From positions 1 through 64,000 of the forward strand of contig JBKQIF010000151.1 in the NCBI GenBank assembly GCA_052148435.1: a stretch of 64,000 bases of DNA. The letters are read 5' to 3'. Below the pieces are notes generated by a model. That model ran no database searches. It saw only the letters and a program-made list of their open reading frames with translations, and was not told where the DNA came from. The stretch's first letter is position 1. The number at the start of each line of letters is the position of its first letter. Below, piece after piece: positions 1-7,869 of this stretch. The translations under genes were made by a program, and so were the position numbers. This stretch comes from JBEKYD01 sp052148435 (GTDB lineage: Bacteria > Acidobacteriota > Terriglobia > Bryobacterales > Bryobacteraceae).

Positions 1-230
1 CACCACTTCCGCCTCGTCAGCTCCCTTTCCCCAACTCAAAATGTAGTGGAGACCTTTGGAGTGCCTTTGTTGAAAACAAAAGATATTCCGGCTTCAGATC
101 TGTCGAACTGCGAAGGTTCGGCTAGAGGGAAGACATGGCACCCGGGGTTTCCGGGTCTCGGCTCAAAACGTCGGCTCGAAAGCCGATGCTGCAGGCCGGA
201 GGCCCGCGCCACGGAAATACCGAGTTTCCG
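1..230. other. Left edge, no gene seen
   Basis: No convincing coding sequence is visible here. The stretch holds two small hairpins, at 140-156 and 171-186, downstream of the minus-strand kinase gene that ends at 231. The short open frames present have compositions typical of non-coding GC-rich DNA. Confidence 0.5.
171..186 (-). terminator. Possible intrinsic terminator of the PPK2 pair
   Basis: Read on the minus strand this is a perfect 6-bp stem (TCGGCT with AGCCGA) closed by a TTCG tetraloop. A short TTTT run follows three bases later. It lies about 45 bp beyond the stop codon of the second PPK2 gene. The T tract is short, so the call is tentative. Confidence 0.35.
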
Positions 231-971
231 TCAGCGCTTTTTGCGCAGCGGATCCGCCGGCTTATAGGGAAGGCCCTTCGACAGAATCTCCACCAACCGG
301 CTCAGCACCCTGGTGCGCGCCCAGTTCTTGTCGTTGCCCTCTACCAGCGTCCATGGCGCCGCCGTGGTGCTGGTTTTCACCAGCATTTCCTCAACCGCCT
401 CCTCGTAGGCCGGCCATTTGTCGCGGTTGCGCCAATCTTCTTCCGTCAGCTTCCAGGATTTGTAGCCGCTGGCCTTGCGCTCCTCGAAGCGGCGTAATTG
501 CTCGTCGCGCGAAATGTGGATCCAGAATTTGGCCACGATGGCGCCGAAATCGCACAATTGGCGCTCGAAGCCGTTGATCTCCTTATAGGCGCGTTTCCAT
601 TCCTCTTCGGGCGCGAACCCTTCCACCCGCTCCACCAGCACACGGCCGTACCAGGAGCGGTCGAAAATGGCGATTTGCCCGCGCTCCGGCAGCCTCCGCC
701 AGAAACGGTACAGATAATGCCGCGTCTTGTCTTCGCCCAGCGGCGCGCTGATGGGATACACCACGTAGCCGCGCGGGTCCAGCTTTTCGGTGGCGCGTTT
801 GATGGCCCCGCCTTTGCCCGCCGCGTCCCAGCCCTCGAATACCAATACCACCGGCCGTTTCTTCAGGTATACCTGGTAGCCCAGCTCGCGAAGCTGAATC
901 TGGCGGCGGGTGATCTCCTTCACGTATTCGGCGCGGTCCAGCTTGCGCGTCAGATCCACGGTTTCGAGCAT
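231..971 (-). CDS. Polyphosphate kinase 2 family protein (second of tandem pair)
   Basis: PPK2-family kinase of about 246 residues, of the kind that moves phosphate between polyphosphate and nucleotides. The P-loop GWDAAGKGG is at residues 47-55. The Walker B-type motif FDRSWYGR is at 103-110, with the Asp-Arg pair intact, and a basic lid region lies around residues 165-185. The start at 971 (MLETVDL) matches the N-terminus of the neighbouring paralogue; the open frame upstream is antisense filler. The start codon overlaps the stop of the preceding PPK2 gene (TGATG), so translation is probably coupled. It looks like the catalytically complete copy. Whether it prefers AMP, ADP or GDP cannot be read from sequence. 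Confidence 0.9.
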   Translation of the reverse strand: MLETVDLTRKLDRAEYVKEITRRQIQLRELGYQVYLKKRPVVLVFEGWDAAGKGGAIKRATEKLDPRGYVVYPISAPLGEDKTRHYLYRFWRRLPERGQIAIFDRSWYGRVLVERVEGFAPEEEWKRAYKEINGFERQLCDFGAIVAKFWIHISRDEQLRRFEERKASGYKSWKLTEEDWRNRDKWPAYEEAVEEMLVKTSTTAAPWTLVEGNDKNWARTRVLSRLVEILSKGLPYKPADPLRKKR

Positions 972-1771
972 CAGCGGCCTCCCTCGCCCGCCGCTTCCAT
1001 GGCGGCGCGCAGATCGGCGTCGGCCGACGCCGCTTTGCCGGATGCGCTCTCGGCCGGCGCGTCCGGCCCCAACCGCTTTTCCAGCGCGGCAATCACGGTG
1101 TCGAAGATCTTCTTCCGCGCGTGCCACTTCGAGGTCGCTTCCACGATCGTCCAGGGAGCGTACTCCGTATCGGTCTGCTCCAGCATCTCCTCGGCGGCCT
1201 CCAGGTATTGGTCCCATTTCTTGTGGCGCTCCCAGTCGGCCTGGGTCACTCGCCAGGCTTCCAGCGGGTCGGCTTCGAGCGCCTGAAAACGCTTCCTCTG
1301 TTCCTTCTTGCCGATATGCAGAAAGAATTTGAGAATCACGGTTCGGTCGTCCGCCAACGTGCGCTCGAATTCGGCGATGTCGCGATACGCCTGCCGCCAG
1401 GCCTTCTCCGGAATCGTCCCATCCACCCGCTCGCCGAGCACGCGCTCGTACCAGCTATGGTCGAAAAGCAGCATCTCGCCCCGGTTGGGGGTCTTCAGCC
1501 AGAAGCGCCACAACCAAGGGTACTGCTGCTCGTAGGTGCGCGGCGCGGTGATGGGATACAGGCGGAAACCGCGCGGGTCCAGCCGTTCGGTCAGCGCCGC
1601 AATCGCCGTGCCTTTGCCGGCGGCGTCCAAGCCCTCGAATATCACCATGCTCGGCACGCCCTTGTCCCAGCAGGCTTTCTCCAGATCGTAGAGCCGCAAC
1701 TGCAGCGCCGGCAAAACGCGCTTGTATTCTTCGCGCGAAAGCTTCCGCGTGAGGTTGATATTTTCCAGCAT
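971..1771 (-). CDS. Polyphosphate kinase 2 family protein (first of tandem pair)
   Basis: PPK2-family protein of 266 residues, clearly paralogous to the gene it overlaps. The P-loop GLDAAGKGT is present at residues 47-55. In the Walker B region the usual Asp-Arg is Asp-His (FDHSWYER, 103-110), a change at a normally conserved position. An Ala/Asp-rich tail of about 30 residues follows the catalytic fold. Two adjacent, coupled PPK2 proteins resemble a split form of the two-domain class II PPK2 enzymes (polyphosphate:AMP phosphotransferase), where one half is degenerate. An active kinase with a tolerated substitution is also possible. Confidence 0.88.
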   Translation of the reverse strand: MLENINLTRKLSREEYKRVLPALQLRLYDLEKACWDKGVPSMVIFEGLDAAGKGTAIAALTERLDPRGFRLYPITAPRTYEQQYPWLWRFWLKTPNRGEMLLFDHSWYERVLGERVDGTIPEKAWRQAYRDIAEFERTLADDRTVILKFFLHIGKKEQRKRFQALEADPLEAWRVTQADWERHKKWDQYLEAAEEMLEQTDTEYAPWTIVEATSKWHARKKIFDTVIAALEKRLGPDAPAESASGKAASADADLRAAMEAAGEGGR

Positions 1772-1824
1772 AGGAGCGTTTTCCCATCCTACTGCGTTTT
1801 ATCATGATAGTGGCTGGTGAAACC

Positions 1825-2154
1825 ATGGGATGGCGTTTCTCGCGTGGCGTGTTGACCCTGGGACTGGCGGCCGCCTGCCTGGCGCAGATCCCGGGTGATC
1901 CCCGACAACTGCCCGGGCCGGTAGCGCCCGACAAGGACAAGCTGCCCAATGGTAAGTCCCAGCGCGAGGAGGTCCTCAAAGCCGAATACCAACAGAATCT
2001 GAAAGACGCCGACCGGCTCGTCGATCTCTCCCGCGAGCTCAAGCGGGATCTGGAAAAGAACGACCGCTACGTGCTGTCGCTCGACGATCTGAAGAAAACC
2101 GACGACATTGAAAAACTGGCCAAGAAAATTCGTTCTCGCATGCGCCGCGATTAG
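1825..2154 (+). CDS. Small secreted protein, unknown function
   Basis: Predicted protein of about 109 residues starting MGWRFSRG at 1825, preferred over an upstream ATG at 1804 because it gives a clean signal peptide (hydrophobic run around residues 8-18, then AQIPGDP). The mature part is charged and helical, rich in Lys, Asp, Glu and Leu between residues 45 and 100, and may be coiled coil. No family is recognised. The 3' end overlaps the next gene by 47 bp in another frame, so the two are probably cotranscribed. It diverges from the PPK2 pair across about 50 bp, which must hold both promoters. Confidence 0.6.
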   Translation: MGWRFSRGVLTLGLAAACLAQIPGDPRQLPGPVAPDKDKLPNGKSQREEVLKAEYQQNLKDADRLVDLSRELKRDLEKNDRYVLSLDDLKKTDDIEKLAKKIRSRMRRD

Positions 2155-3286
2155 CCTGGCGGCCGGCCGCGCCCAATCCGGCAATGCCACGCCGGCCCTC
2201 GCGCTGGCTGGCGCGGCCGACGCCGCCAGTTGGGAAGAGTGGGCCAAACCCGCGGGCTGGAAAATTCTCGCCGCGCCGGCGGAGGCGGCCGCCAACGCCG
2301 ACGCCCGTCTGCTGGCCTTGGCGCAAGTAGTGCGCGATGCCGTGGCCAGGCACGAGGTGGACCCGGCTCACGTCTATCTGGCCGGCCGCGGAGACGACGC
2401 TGCCATGGTCTTCTATGGCATTTCGCGCCTGCCCGATCTTTGGGCCGCCGGCGTCGCCATCGGCGGTTCGCCCCAGCCGGCCATCGAGACCGGCCGCCTC
2501 TTCACCACCAATTTCGGCCTCGCTCCCGTGCTCTGGATCGGCGGCAACAACGGCGACCAGGCCTTCGCCGAACGGCTGCGCGCCGCCGGCATAAACCTGG
2601 AGTGGCGCCCACCGGCCGGTCTCGCCACCGCCGCCGTATTCGAATGGCTGGCCGGCCACGAGCGCCCGCAGTTTCCCGCCGAAATCGATTGCGAAACCAA
2701 CTCGCCCGAATTTGCCCGCTGCTACTGGCTCACGCCGATGACGTTCGATGCCGCCGAGCGCAACGACGTGCTGCCCTCCACCCGCCTGGCGGCCGGCTCC
2801 GGCGCCTACCTCGACCTGGGCGGTTTCGGCTACAAAACCGACGACCCCGGCCCCGGCCTGCTGGTCACCTTCCTGCCCCAGAAATACAACGGCCCGCTCA
2901 AGCTGGGCGACCGCCTGATGGAGCTGGATGGCAAGCCCATCGCAAACCCCGCCCAATATGCCGCCATGATGGGCCGCATGAACGAAGCCCGCCACGCGGC
3001 GGTGATGCTCGAACGCGGCAAGGACCGCATGCGCATCGAAACCACCGTGCGCGTGCCGCGCCGCGATAGCCTCGTCACCGCGCGCGTCCAGGGCCGCTAC
3101 GATAGCGACCAAAAGCAGGTTCTGATCATTAGCCGTATGGTGACCAAAATGAATGTCAATCTGCCGTCGCGCTGGCTGCCGGCGACCCTGTTCTGGAACG
3201 GCCTGTCGCTCGAAAACGTGGCCCAGCCCGGCTGTATTCAATTGACCATCGACCACGAGCTGCTGCATGCCGCGCCCTGCCCGTAA
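2108..3286 (+). CDS. Secreted alpha/beta-hydrolase-like protein with PDZ-like domain
   Basis: Protein of 392 residues with a probable TTG start at 2108 and an N-terminal signal peptide (MKNWPRKFVLACAAISLAAG). Residues 60-180 look like an alpha/beta-hydrolase scaffold: VYLAGRGDDAA sits where the nucleophile elbow would be, followed by GVAIGGSP. The expected Gly-x-Ser-x-Gly is absent, so it may be inactive or non-enzymatic. Residues about 240-320 (GPGLLVTFLP, KLGDRLMELDGKPI) look like a PDZ domain. It overlaps genes on both sides (47 bp upstream, 20 bp downstream), suggesting one transcript. The substrate or partner is unknown. Confidence 0.65.
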   Translation: MKNWPRKFVLACAAISLAAGRAQSGNATPALALAGAADAASWEEWAKPAGWKILAAPAEAAANADARLLALAQVVRDAVARHEVDPAHVYLAGRGDDAAMVFYGISRLPDLWAAGVAIGGSPQPAIETGRLFTTNFGLAPVLWIGGNNGDQAFAERLRAAGINLEWRPPAGLATAAVFEWLAGHERPQFPAEIDCETNSPEFARCYWLTPMTFDAAERNDVLPSTRLAAGSGAYLDLGGFGYKTDDPGPGLLVTFLPQKYNGPLKLGDRLMELDGKPIANPAQYAAMMGRMNEARHAAVMLERGKDRMRIETTVRVPRRDSLVTARVQGRYDSDQKQVLIISRMVTKMNVNLPSRWLPATLFWNGLSLENVAQPGCIQLTIDHELLHAAPCP

Positions 3287-3653
3287 ACGTCCGCCGCGCG
3301 AGCTGGAGCGGCGCCTCCTGCGCGTCCCCAAGAGCGCCCAGCGCGACGCGGCCTTCCGCCAAACGATCCGCCAGATCCCGCGCGGCAAAGTGGCCACTTA
3401 CGGGCAGGTTGCCGCCGCGGCAGGCTATCCGCTCTATCATCGCCACGTCGCGCGCCTGCTGCGCACCGAGCCGCCCGGGCGATTGCCCTGGCATCGCGTC
3501 GTGGGCGCCGGCGGCGTAATCAAGCTCAAGTACGATGCCGCCATGGAACAGCGCATGCGCCTCGAAATGGAAGGCGTCCGCTTCCGCGGCAAGCGCATCG
3601 ATATGGAGGCCCACCTGCATAAATTCCGTCAGTGGGAATTCGACGGCTTCTGA
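3267..3653 (+). CDS. Alkyltransferase-like (ATL) protein, MGMT fold
   Basis: Protein of 128 residues with the O6-alkylguanine-DNA alkyltransferase DNA-binding fold. The motif IPRGKVATYGQVA is at residues 37-49. The active-site motif reads PWHRVV at 74-79, with Trp75 in place of the alkyl-accepting Cys. This is the signature of ATL proteins, which bind O6-alkylguanine without repairing it and hand the lesion to nucleotide excision repair. The first ATG overlaps the upstream gene by 20 bp. The N-terminal 20 residues are basic and Arg/Pro-rich. The C-terminal extension (residues 95-128) is longer than in a minimal ATL. Confidence 0.88.
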   Translation: MPRPARKRPPRELERRLLRVPKSAQRDAAFRQTIRQIPRGKVATYGQVAAAAGYPLYHRHVARLLRTEPPGRLPWHRVVGAGGVIKLKYDAAMEQRMRLEMEGVRFRGKRIDMEAHLHKFRQWEFDGF

Positions 3654-3682
3654 GATGGAAGCGGTGGTGACCGCCCTATTGG

Positions 3683-3913
3683 TCAGCGCTTCGAACGATC
3701 CTCGAGCACACTGAGACGGCCGTCCAGATCCGACGGTCTTCCCATCATCAAATCGAAACGCGTGTTCATGCTGCTTTCCAGGGCCAGCATGCGGGCCTCC
3801 AGGCTGCTCATCCGTGCCGAGAGCGCGTGGAACAGGAATCCGTTGCCGATCATGCCCAGAACAAGCGCGAAAGTCGGAATGCCAATCGCCAAATGGAGTT
3901 GGGTATCGCTCAT
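3683..3913 (-). CDS. Small membrane protein with coiled-coil tail
   Basis: Protein of 76 residues. One hydrophobic segment at about residues 8-29 (IGIPTFALVLGMIGNGFLF) is followed by a heptad-rich part (SSLEARMLALESSM), consistent with a single-pass membrane anchor and a short coiled coil. Function is not recognised. It lies alone on the minus strand between the convergent ATL gene and the homoserine dehydrogenase gene. The length and regular coding pattern favour a real gene. Confidence 0.6.
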   Translation of the reverse strand: MSDTQLHLAIGIPTFALVLGMIGNGFLFHALSARMSSLEARMLALESSMNTRFDLMMGRPSDLDGRLSVLEDRSKR

Positions 3914-4001
3914 GGGCGGACCTTCTTTAGTCTGACCATCACCAGCATCACACAGTTTCTTACTCCTGCGACGACCCCTCCAATCCCGCTAGAATCGGAA
4001 C

Positions 4002-4958
4002 TTGAAGATCGCACTGATCGGATACGGCAACGTGGCGCGGGCCTTGGTGCGCTTGATTCGCGCCCGGCGCCGCGAGTTTCCTTTCACCGTCACCGGCATT
4101 CACACCCTGCGCCATGGCACTGCCGTGAATCCGCGCGGGCTGAAGGCCAACCCGAAATTCGGGCCCCGTGCCGAATCGGTCGAGGCGTTTCTTGGCGCGG
4201 CCCGCGCCGACGCCGCCATTGAGCTCACCACCCTGAGTCCTTCCGATGGCCAGCCCGCCATCGCTCACATTCGCGCCGCCCTGGCCCGCGGCATGCACGT
4301 GGTCACCGCCAATAAAGGGCCCATCGCCCACGCCTATCGCGAACTGGCCGATGAGGCCGCGCGCCTCGGTCTCGGCTTTCGTTTCGAATCCGCCGTAATG
4401 GACGGAGCCCCGATATTCAACCTCTGGCGCCACACCATGCCCGGGGTGAAAGTGCTGGGCTTTACCGGCGCCCTCAATTCCACCTCGAAGGTGGTGATCG
4501 AAACCATGGAGCGCGGCGGCTGGTTTGACGAAGGACTGAGGGCCGCGCGCGCCATGGGCATCACCGAAGCCGACGGCGCGTTCGACATCGATGGCTGGGA
4601 TTCGGCCGCCAAGACAGCCGCTCTGGCCAACGTCCTGATGGACGCCCGTACCACCCCCCAGCAGGTCTCCACCCGCGGCATCGGACGGCTTACCCCCAGC
4701 CGCCTGGCTGAGATCAACCGCCAGGGCAAGACCGTGCGCCTCATCAGCCGCGCCCGCCGCACGCCCCGCGGCCTATCCTTGCGCGTGCGCGCCGAAGTGC
4801 TGGACCGCGCCGATATCCTGGCGTGCGTCCCCGGCACTTCCAATATCCTGCTTTTCGATACGGACCTGATGGGAACCTTCGGCACCGTCTCCATCGACCC
4901 CGGCGTCGAGCAAACCGCCTACGGCGTCTTCAGCGACCTGGTTGGCATCGCCGGATAG
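4002..4958 (+). CDS. hom: Homoserine dehydrogenase
   Basis: NAD(P)-dependent oxidoreductase of 318 residues that reduces aspartate semialdehyde to homoserine, on the path to threonine and methionine. It starts with TTG at 4002, giving MKIALIGYGNVARAL with the Rossmann dinucleotide motif GYGNVA. Family motifs follow: VVTANKGPIA around residue 100, MDGAPIF around 140, LNSTSK around 160, and GWDSAAKTAALANV around 200, which carries the conserved catalytic Asp and Lys. There is no C-terminal ACT domain, so it is the short, probably not allosterically regulated form. It stands alone, with no aspartokinase or thrB/thrC nearby. Confidence 0.9.
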   Translation: MKIALIGYGNVARALVRLIRARRREFPFTVTGIHTLRHGTAVNPRGLKANPKFGPRAESVEAFLGAARADAAIELTTLSPSDGQPAIAHIRAALARGMHVVTANKGPIAHAYRELADEAARLGLGFRFESAVMDGAPIFNLWRHTMPGVKVLGFTGALNSTSKVVIETMERGGWFDEGLRAARAMGITEADGAFDIDGWDSAAKTAALANVLMDARTTPQQVSTRGIGRLTPSRLAEINRQGKTVRLISRARRTPRGLSLRVRAEVLDRADILACVPGTSNILLFDTDLMGTFGTVSIDPGVEQTAYGVFSDLVGIAG

Positions 4959-5065
4959 CGGGACCGCTTCCCTTCCGAGTGTGACGCCTGTCGAACACAT
5001 GACCGATGAGTCCGGCAGGGGAGATTACACCCAAGATCGAAGCGATCGGACCCGCGCCGGCTGAA

Positions 5066-5148
5066 TTTCGTGGCGCGCGCACTCTTGCGTGCCGCGTCCC
5101 GATTCTTCGGGACGCCTGCTGCGCGGTCGGCCAGAAACGTCCGCAACA
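5066..5148 (+). repeat. Double-hairpin repeat, copy 1
   Basis: First copy of an element of about 80 bp. The left stem is GCGCGCA with TGCGTGC (75-81 and 86-92 after 5000), with one G-T pair and loop CTCT. After a single C comes a 9-bp stem GCGTCCCGA with TCGGGACGC (5094-5102 and 5107-5115), loop TTCT. A near-identical copy lies in the same orientation at 5619, on the other side of the hicB gene. A further copy with different stem bases is at 55011 on the other strand. Confidence 0.8.
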
Positions 5149-5191
5149 GTCCCGATCCCGACGCCAAAGGTGCCAGTTCTCGCCGCGGGCA

Positions 5192-5569
5192 TCACCGGCT
5201 CTTTCGCGACCGTGCCTGTCTGGCTCCGATCGCCTCGGCGATGATCGCCGTCACCAGGCTATTGATGCTGACGCCCTCGTTCTCCGCCTGTCTCGTCAGC
5301 TTCGAGTAGAGAGTTCGCGGCAGGCGTTGACGCCATTGCGCAGCCTCGACGCTTGGCTTCGGCAGCTTTCGACCCGACTCTCGAAACACTTCCACGCAAT
5401 CGCGAAGGGCTTCCCTGCCGTTTGCGATCGCCTCTTCGATGGTGTCCCCATCCGACATGCATCCGGGTATATCCGGATACTCCACCAGGTAACCGCCACC
5501 CTCGTCGTTTGAAAGGGGACGAACCGTGAACTGGTACCGGTCGAGATTTCGATTCGTTCTCGCTCTCAT
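5192..5569 (-). CDS. HicB-family antitoxin, apparently without HicA
   Basis: Protein of 125 residues. The N-terminal half is a HicB-like partial RNase H fold (GGYLVEYPDIPGCMSDGDT near residues 25-43, then EEAIANGREAL). The C-terminal half (about 78-115, LPRTLYSKLTRQAENEGVSI) is a ribbon-helix-helix-like DNA-binding segment. HicB normally neutralises the small mRNA-cleaving toxin HicA and represses the pair. No HicA-like frame is found on either side: the flanks are the two direct repeats at 5066 and 5619. It may be an orphan regulator or the survivor of a lost toxin-antitoxin pair. Confidence 0.82.
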   Translation of the reverse strand: MRARTNRNLDRYQFTVRPLSNDEGGGYLVEYPDIPGCMSDGDTIEEAIANGREALRDCVEVFRESGRKLPKPSVEAAQWRQRLPRTLYSKLTRQAENEGVSINSLVTAIIAEAIGARQARSRKSR

Positions 5570-5618
5570 TTGGTTCCCATCTCTCCTGCGGCGTCAGCAC
5601 AACTTCGCGCCCGCCAGG

Positions 5619-5698
5619 TTTCGTGGCGCGCGCACTCGTGCGTGCCGCGTCCCGATTCTTCGGGACGCTCTTCTCGCGGTCGACCAAAAACGCCCGCA
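5619..5698 (+). repeat. Double-hairpin repeat, copy 2
   Basis: Second copy of the element at 5066, in direct orientation and nearly identical over about 80 bp. It shares the second 9-bp stem (GCGTCCCGA with TCGGGACGC); the first loop is CTCG instead of CTCT. It lies about 50 bp upstream of hicB and just past the 3' end of the minus-strand SBBP gene. Confidence 0.8.
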
Positions 5699-5711
5699 AG
5701 TATCTTAATCC

Positions 5712-7869
5712 CTACCGCACCGATATTGTCACGCCGTTTTGACTGGCGTTTCCGCCAACCGAAACCTGCAGAGGCAGATTGCCAGAGGGCGCGTTCACCG
5801 GAATCTGGACATTAAGCTGCATAACGCCTGAGACCAAGCCCGGTGCTTCCCCGTAGAAAGCGACAGAAGCCGGTTGGCCGTTTATCAGAACTGCCACGAG
5901 CAAGAGCGGCTGCGGCGTAAGCGGCGGTGTGGGCGATACGGTGGTCACCTTCCCAGTCACGCCGCCAGGAGACGTCTGGCCTTCGCCAGTCAGGTAGAAG
6001 ACCACGTAGCTGCCCTTTGCAGCCGGGTTGTTGGGCGAATTGTAGCTATCGTCCTGGTTCAAGGCTGCCACCGGGCCCGTGCCCGATCCATTGGCCGTGA
6101 ACAGCGCGGGCGCGGCGGCGGCGGGGGCCAGCGGGAAGACGCTGGACGTTTGGCCCTGGTAGCTTATTTGTGCGTAGGGGCTCACCAGCCCCTGGACTTC
6201 GTAGGGCACCACGCAGTTGATCTGAGTGGCGCTGACGTAGGTCAAGGGCGCGGCCGTTCCGCTGAACAACACCTGGACTCCACTGAGCGAGGTAGCGACT
6301 TTCCCGGTCTGGTCCAGAGTCAGGGTTGCCGGAGTCGTTGGTCCGATGGCGGCACCAGTGATCGTAACGATTTCACCCGGCGAAACCGGGCCGCCAAGGA
6401 AGCTTGCCGCATTCACGACGGAGTTGATAGCCAACGTCTCGTCAGTCAGTTGAATCAGAACCGCCGACGAACTGGGATTTTGGGGTGTTGCCTGAAACGC
6501 GTTGGAGGAGATCAGACTACAGGGTGATCCACAACCGCCCACAAGCCAGACCGACTGAGGAGCCGCGAGAGCCGAGCCAGACGCGCCGAAGGAAGCCCCA
6601 CCGAGGGCGGACGACGGGCTGAATGAGGACACTAAGGCAAGAGTGGACGTGCTCATTTCGATCACGCCCTCCCCGAACGATATGTGCACGGTCTGCGGCA
6701 CGTTTCCGACTTCAACGTGGGTCCACGATGCCTGGAGAGCCAGGTAGGAGAAGGCGTCTAGCGCCGGCTGTCCCGGCGCAAGCTTGGCTATAAAATTGGA
6801 GGAAGGCGTGCTGAGATATGCTCCTGGAGTAGCCCAGAGAGCCGTCGTATCGATTGATCCTGAAAGATAAAGGTAGCCATCCGAGGGAGCAGCAATACTG
6901 GTAATTGCCGTTCCAGAGTATTGGGGGCCGAAATAGGTCCCATAGAGAAGCTGAGACCCTGTAGAATTGACCCCGACCACGAAGCCGTTACTACAACAGA
7001 ATCCGGCCGATCCAGGTCCGGATCCTCCGGGTCCGACGGTGGGTCCGGTTCCAGTATAGTTCCCCTGAAATGCGTTGGCCGTCGTCAGTATGTCGGACTG
7101 GAAGGTAAAACCCGCGACGTACACGTTGCCCTGTGGACTGATGGCAAGAGACGCCGTAGTCGAGCCATTGAAGCCGTCGCCGCCGAGGTAAGCGCCAAAA
7201 ACAAGACCAGTACCGGTGGAGTTGAGACGCAGAAGGAAGACGCCATCGTCGTAACTGGGGTTCTCACCGGTCCCGAGTGCGCCAGGAGTGACGACTGTGG
7301 ACGCGAAGGCACCACCCATATAGGCCTCACCCGCATTCGAGACGGCCAACGCGTTTGGTGTGCCCGGCAAATATGTCGAATAGAGCAGCGAACGTCCGTC
7401 CGAACTGATTTTTGCGGCGAAACCGCTCGGGGCCACCGTCGACATCTGCAGAAGGTAAGCACTTGGGGTAACCGGGAAATTCGAAGAGCCGGTCGAGCCG
7501 ACGACATAGACGTTGCCATCTGAGTCCACCGCCACCGCCGTCGGCGCGTCATCGCTCGCACCGCCCAGAAATGTCACCCACAGAAGTGCCGTGCCGGAAG
7601 GACTGAACTTTGCGACGAAAACGTCCCTGAGGGTACCCGGCCGCCTTCGTAGGCTGAAACGCGGCGGCGGTTCCCGGGAGGGTCTGCGACGTCGTGTAGC
7701 CCGCCACCACGACGTTACCCGAGGGGTCGACGGCAACTGCGACCGCGACGTTGGTGTCACCCGTGCCGCCGAAGTACGTGCCGTATGTAGGAACTGGCGT
7801 GCTGGCGGTTGCCAGCAGCGGCAAAAGCGCAAGTAGCGCAGCGATGGCCCACGTCCGGGTCAACGCCAT
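5712..7869 (-). pseudogene. SBBP-repeat surface protein with TIGR03437 domain, one frameshift
   Basis: A secreted beta-propeller-like protein of about 718 residues if repaired. From the start at 7869 (MALTRTWAIAALLALLPLL, a signal peptide) the frame encodes a first SBBP repeat (YGTYFGGTGDTNVAVAVAVD) down to AAFQPTKAAG. The rest (DVFVAKFSPSGTALL onward, many SBBP repeats) continues in another frame to 5712. The switch falls at the CCC run at 7636-7638; one base fewer there would restore AAGTLRDVFVAKF. The last 230 residues match the TIGR03437 domain common in Solibacter (VNAASFLGGPVSPGEIVTI, TQINCVVPYEV). It may be a true frameshift, phase variation at the short run, or a sequencing error. Confidence 0.8.

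Noticed and set aside
2039..3397. Minus-strand open frame of 452 codons opposite the hydrolase/PDZ gene
   Set aside because: Low-complexity Gly/Arg/Ala composition, no motif, and it overlaps three plus-strand genes with better support.
5505..5520. GTTTGAAAGGGGAC in hicB compared with TTTGAAAAGGGGACGG at 35356 as a shared repeat
   Set aside because: The match is short, in the first case within well-conserved HicB codons, and the flanks do not match; probably chance.
5570..5711. Possible HicA toxin next to hicB
   Set aside because: The only frame here reads through the direct repeat and has no HicA features such as the conserved His in a GSH-type motif.
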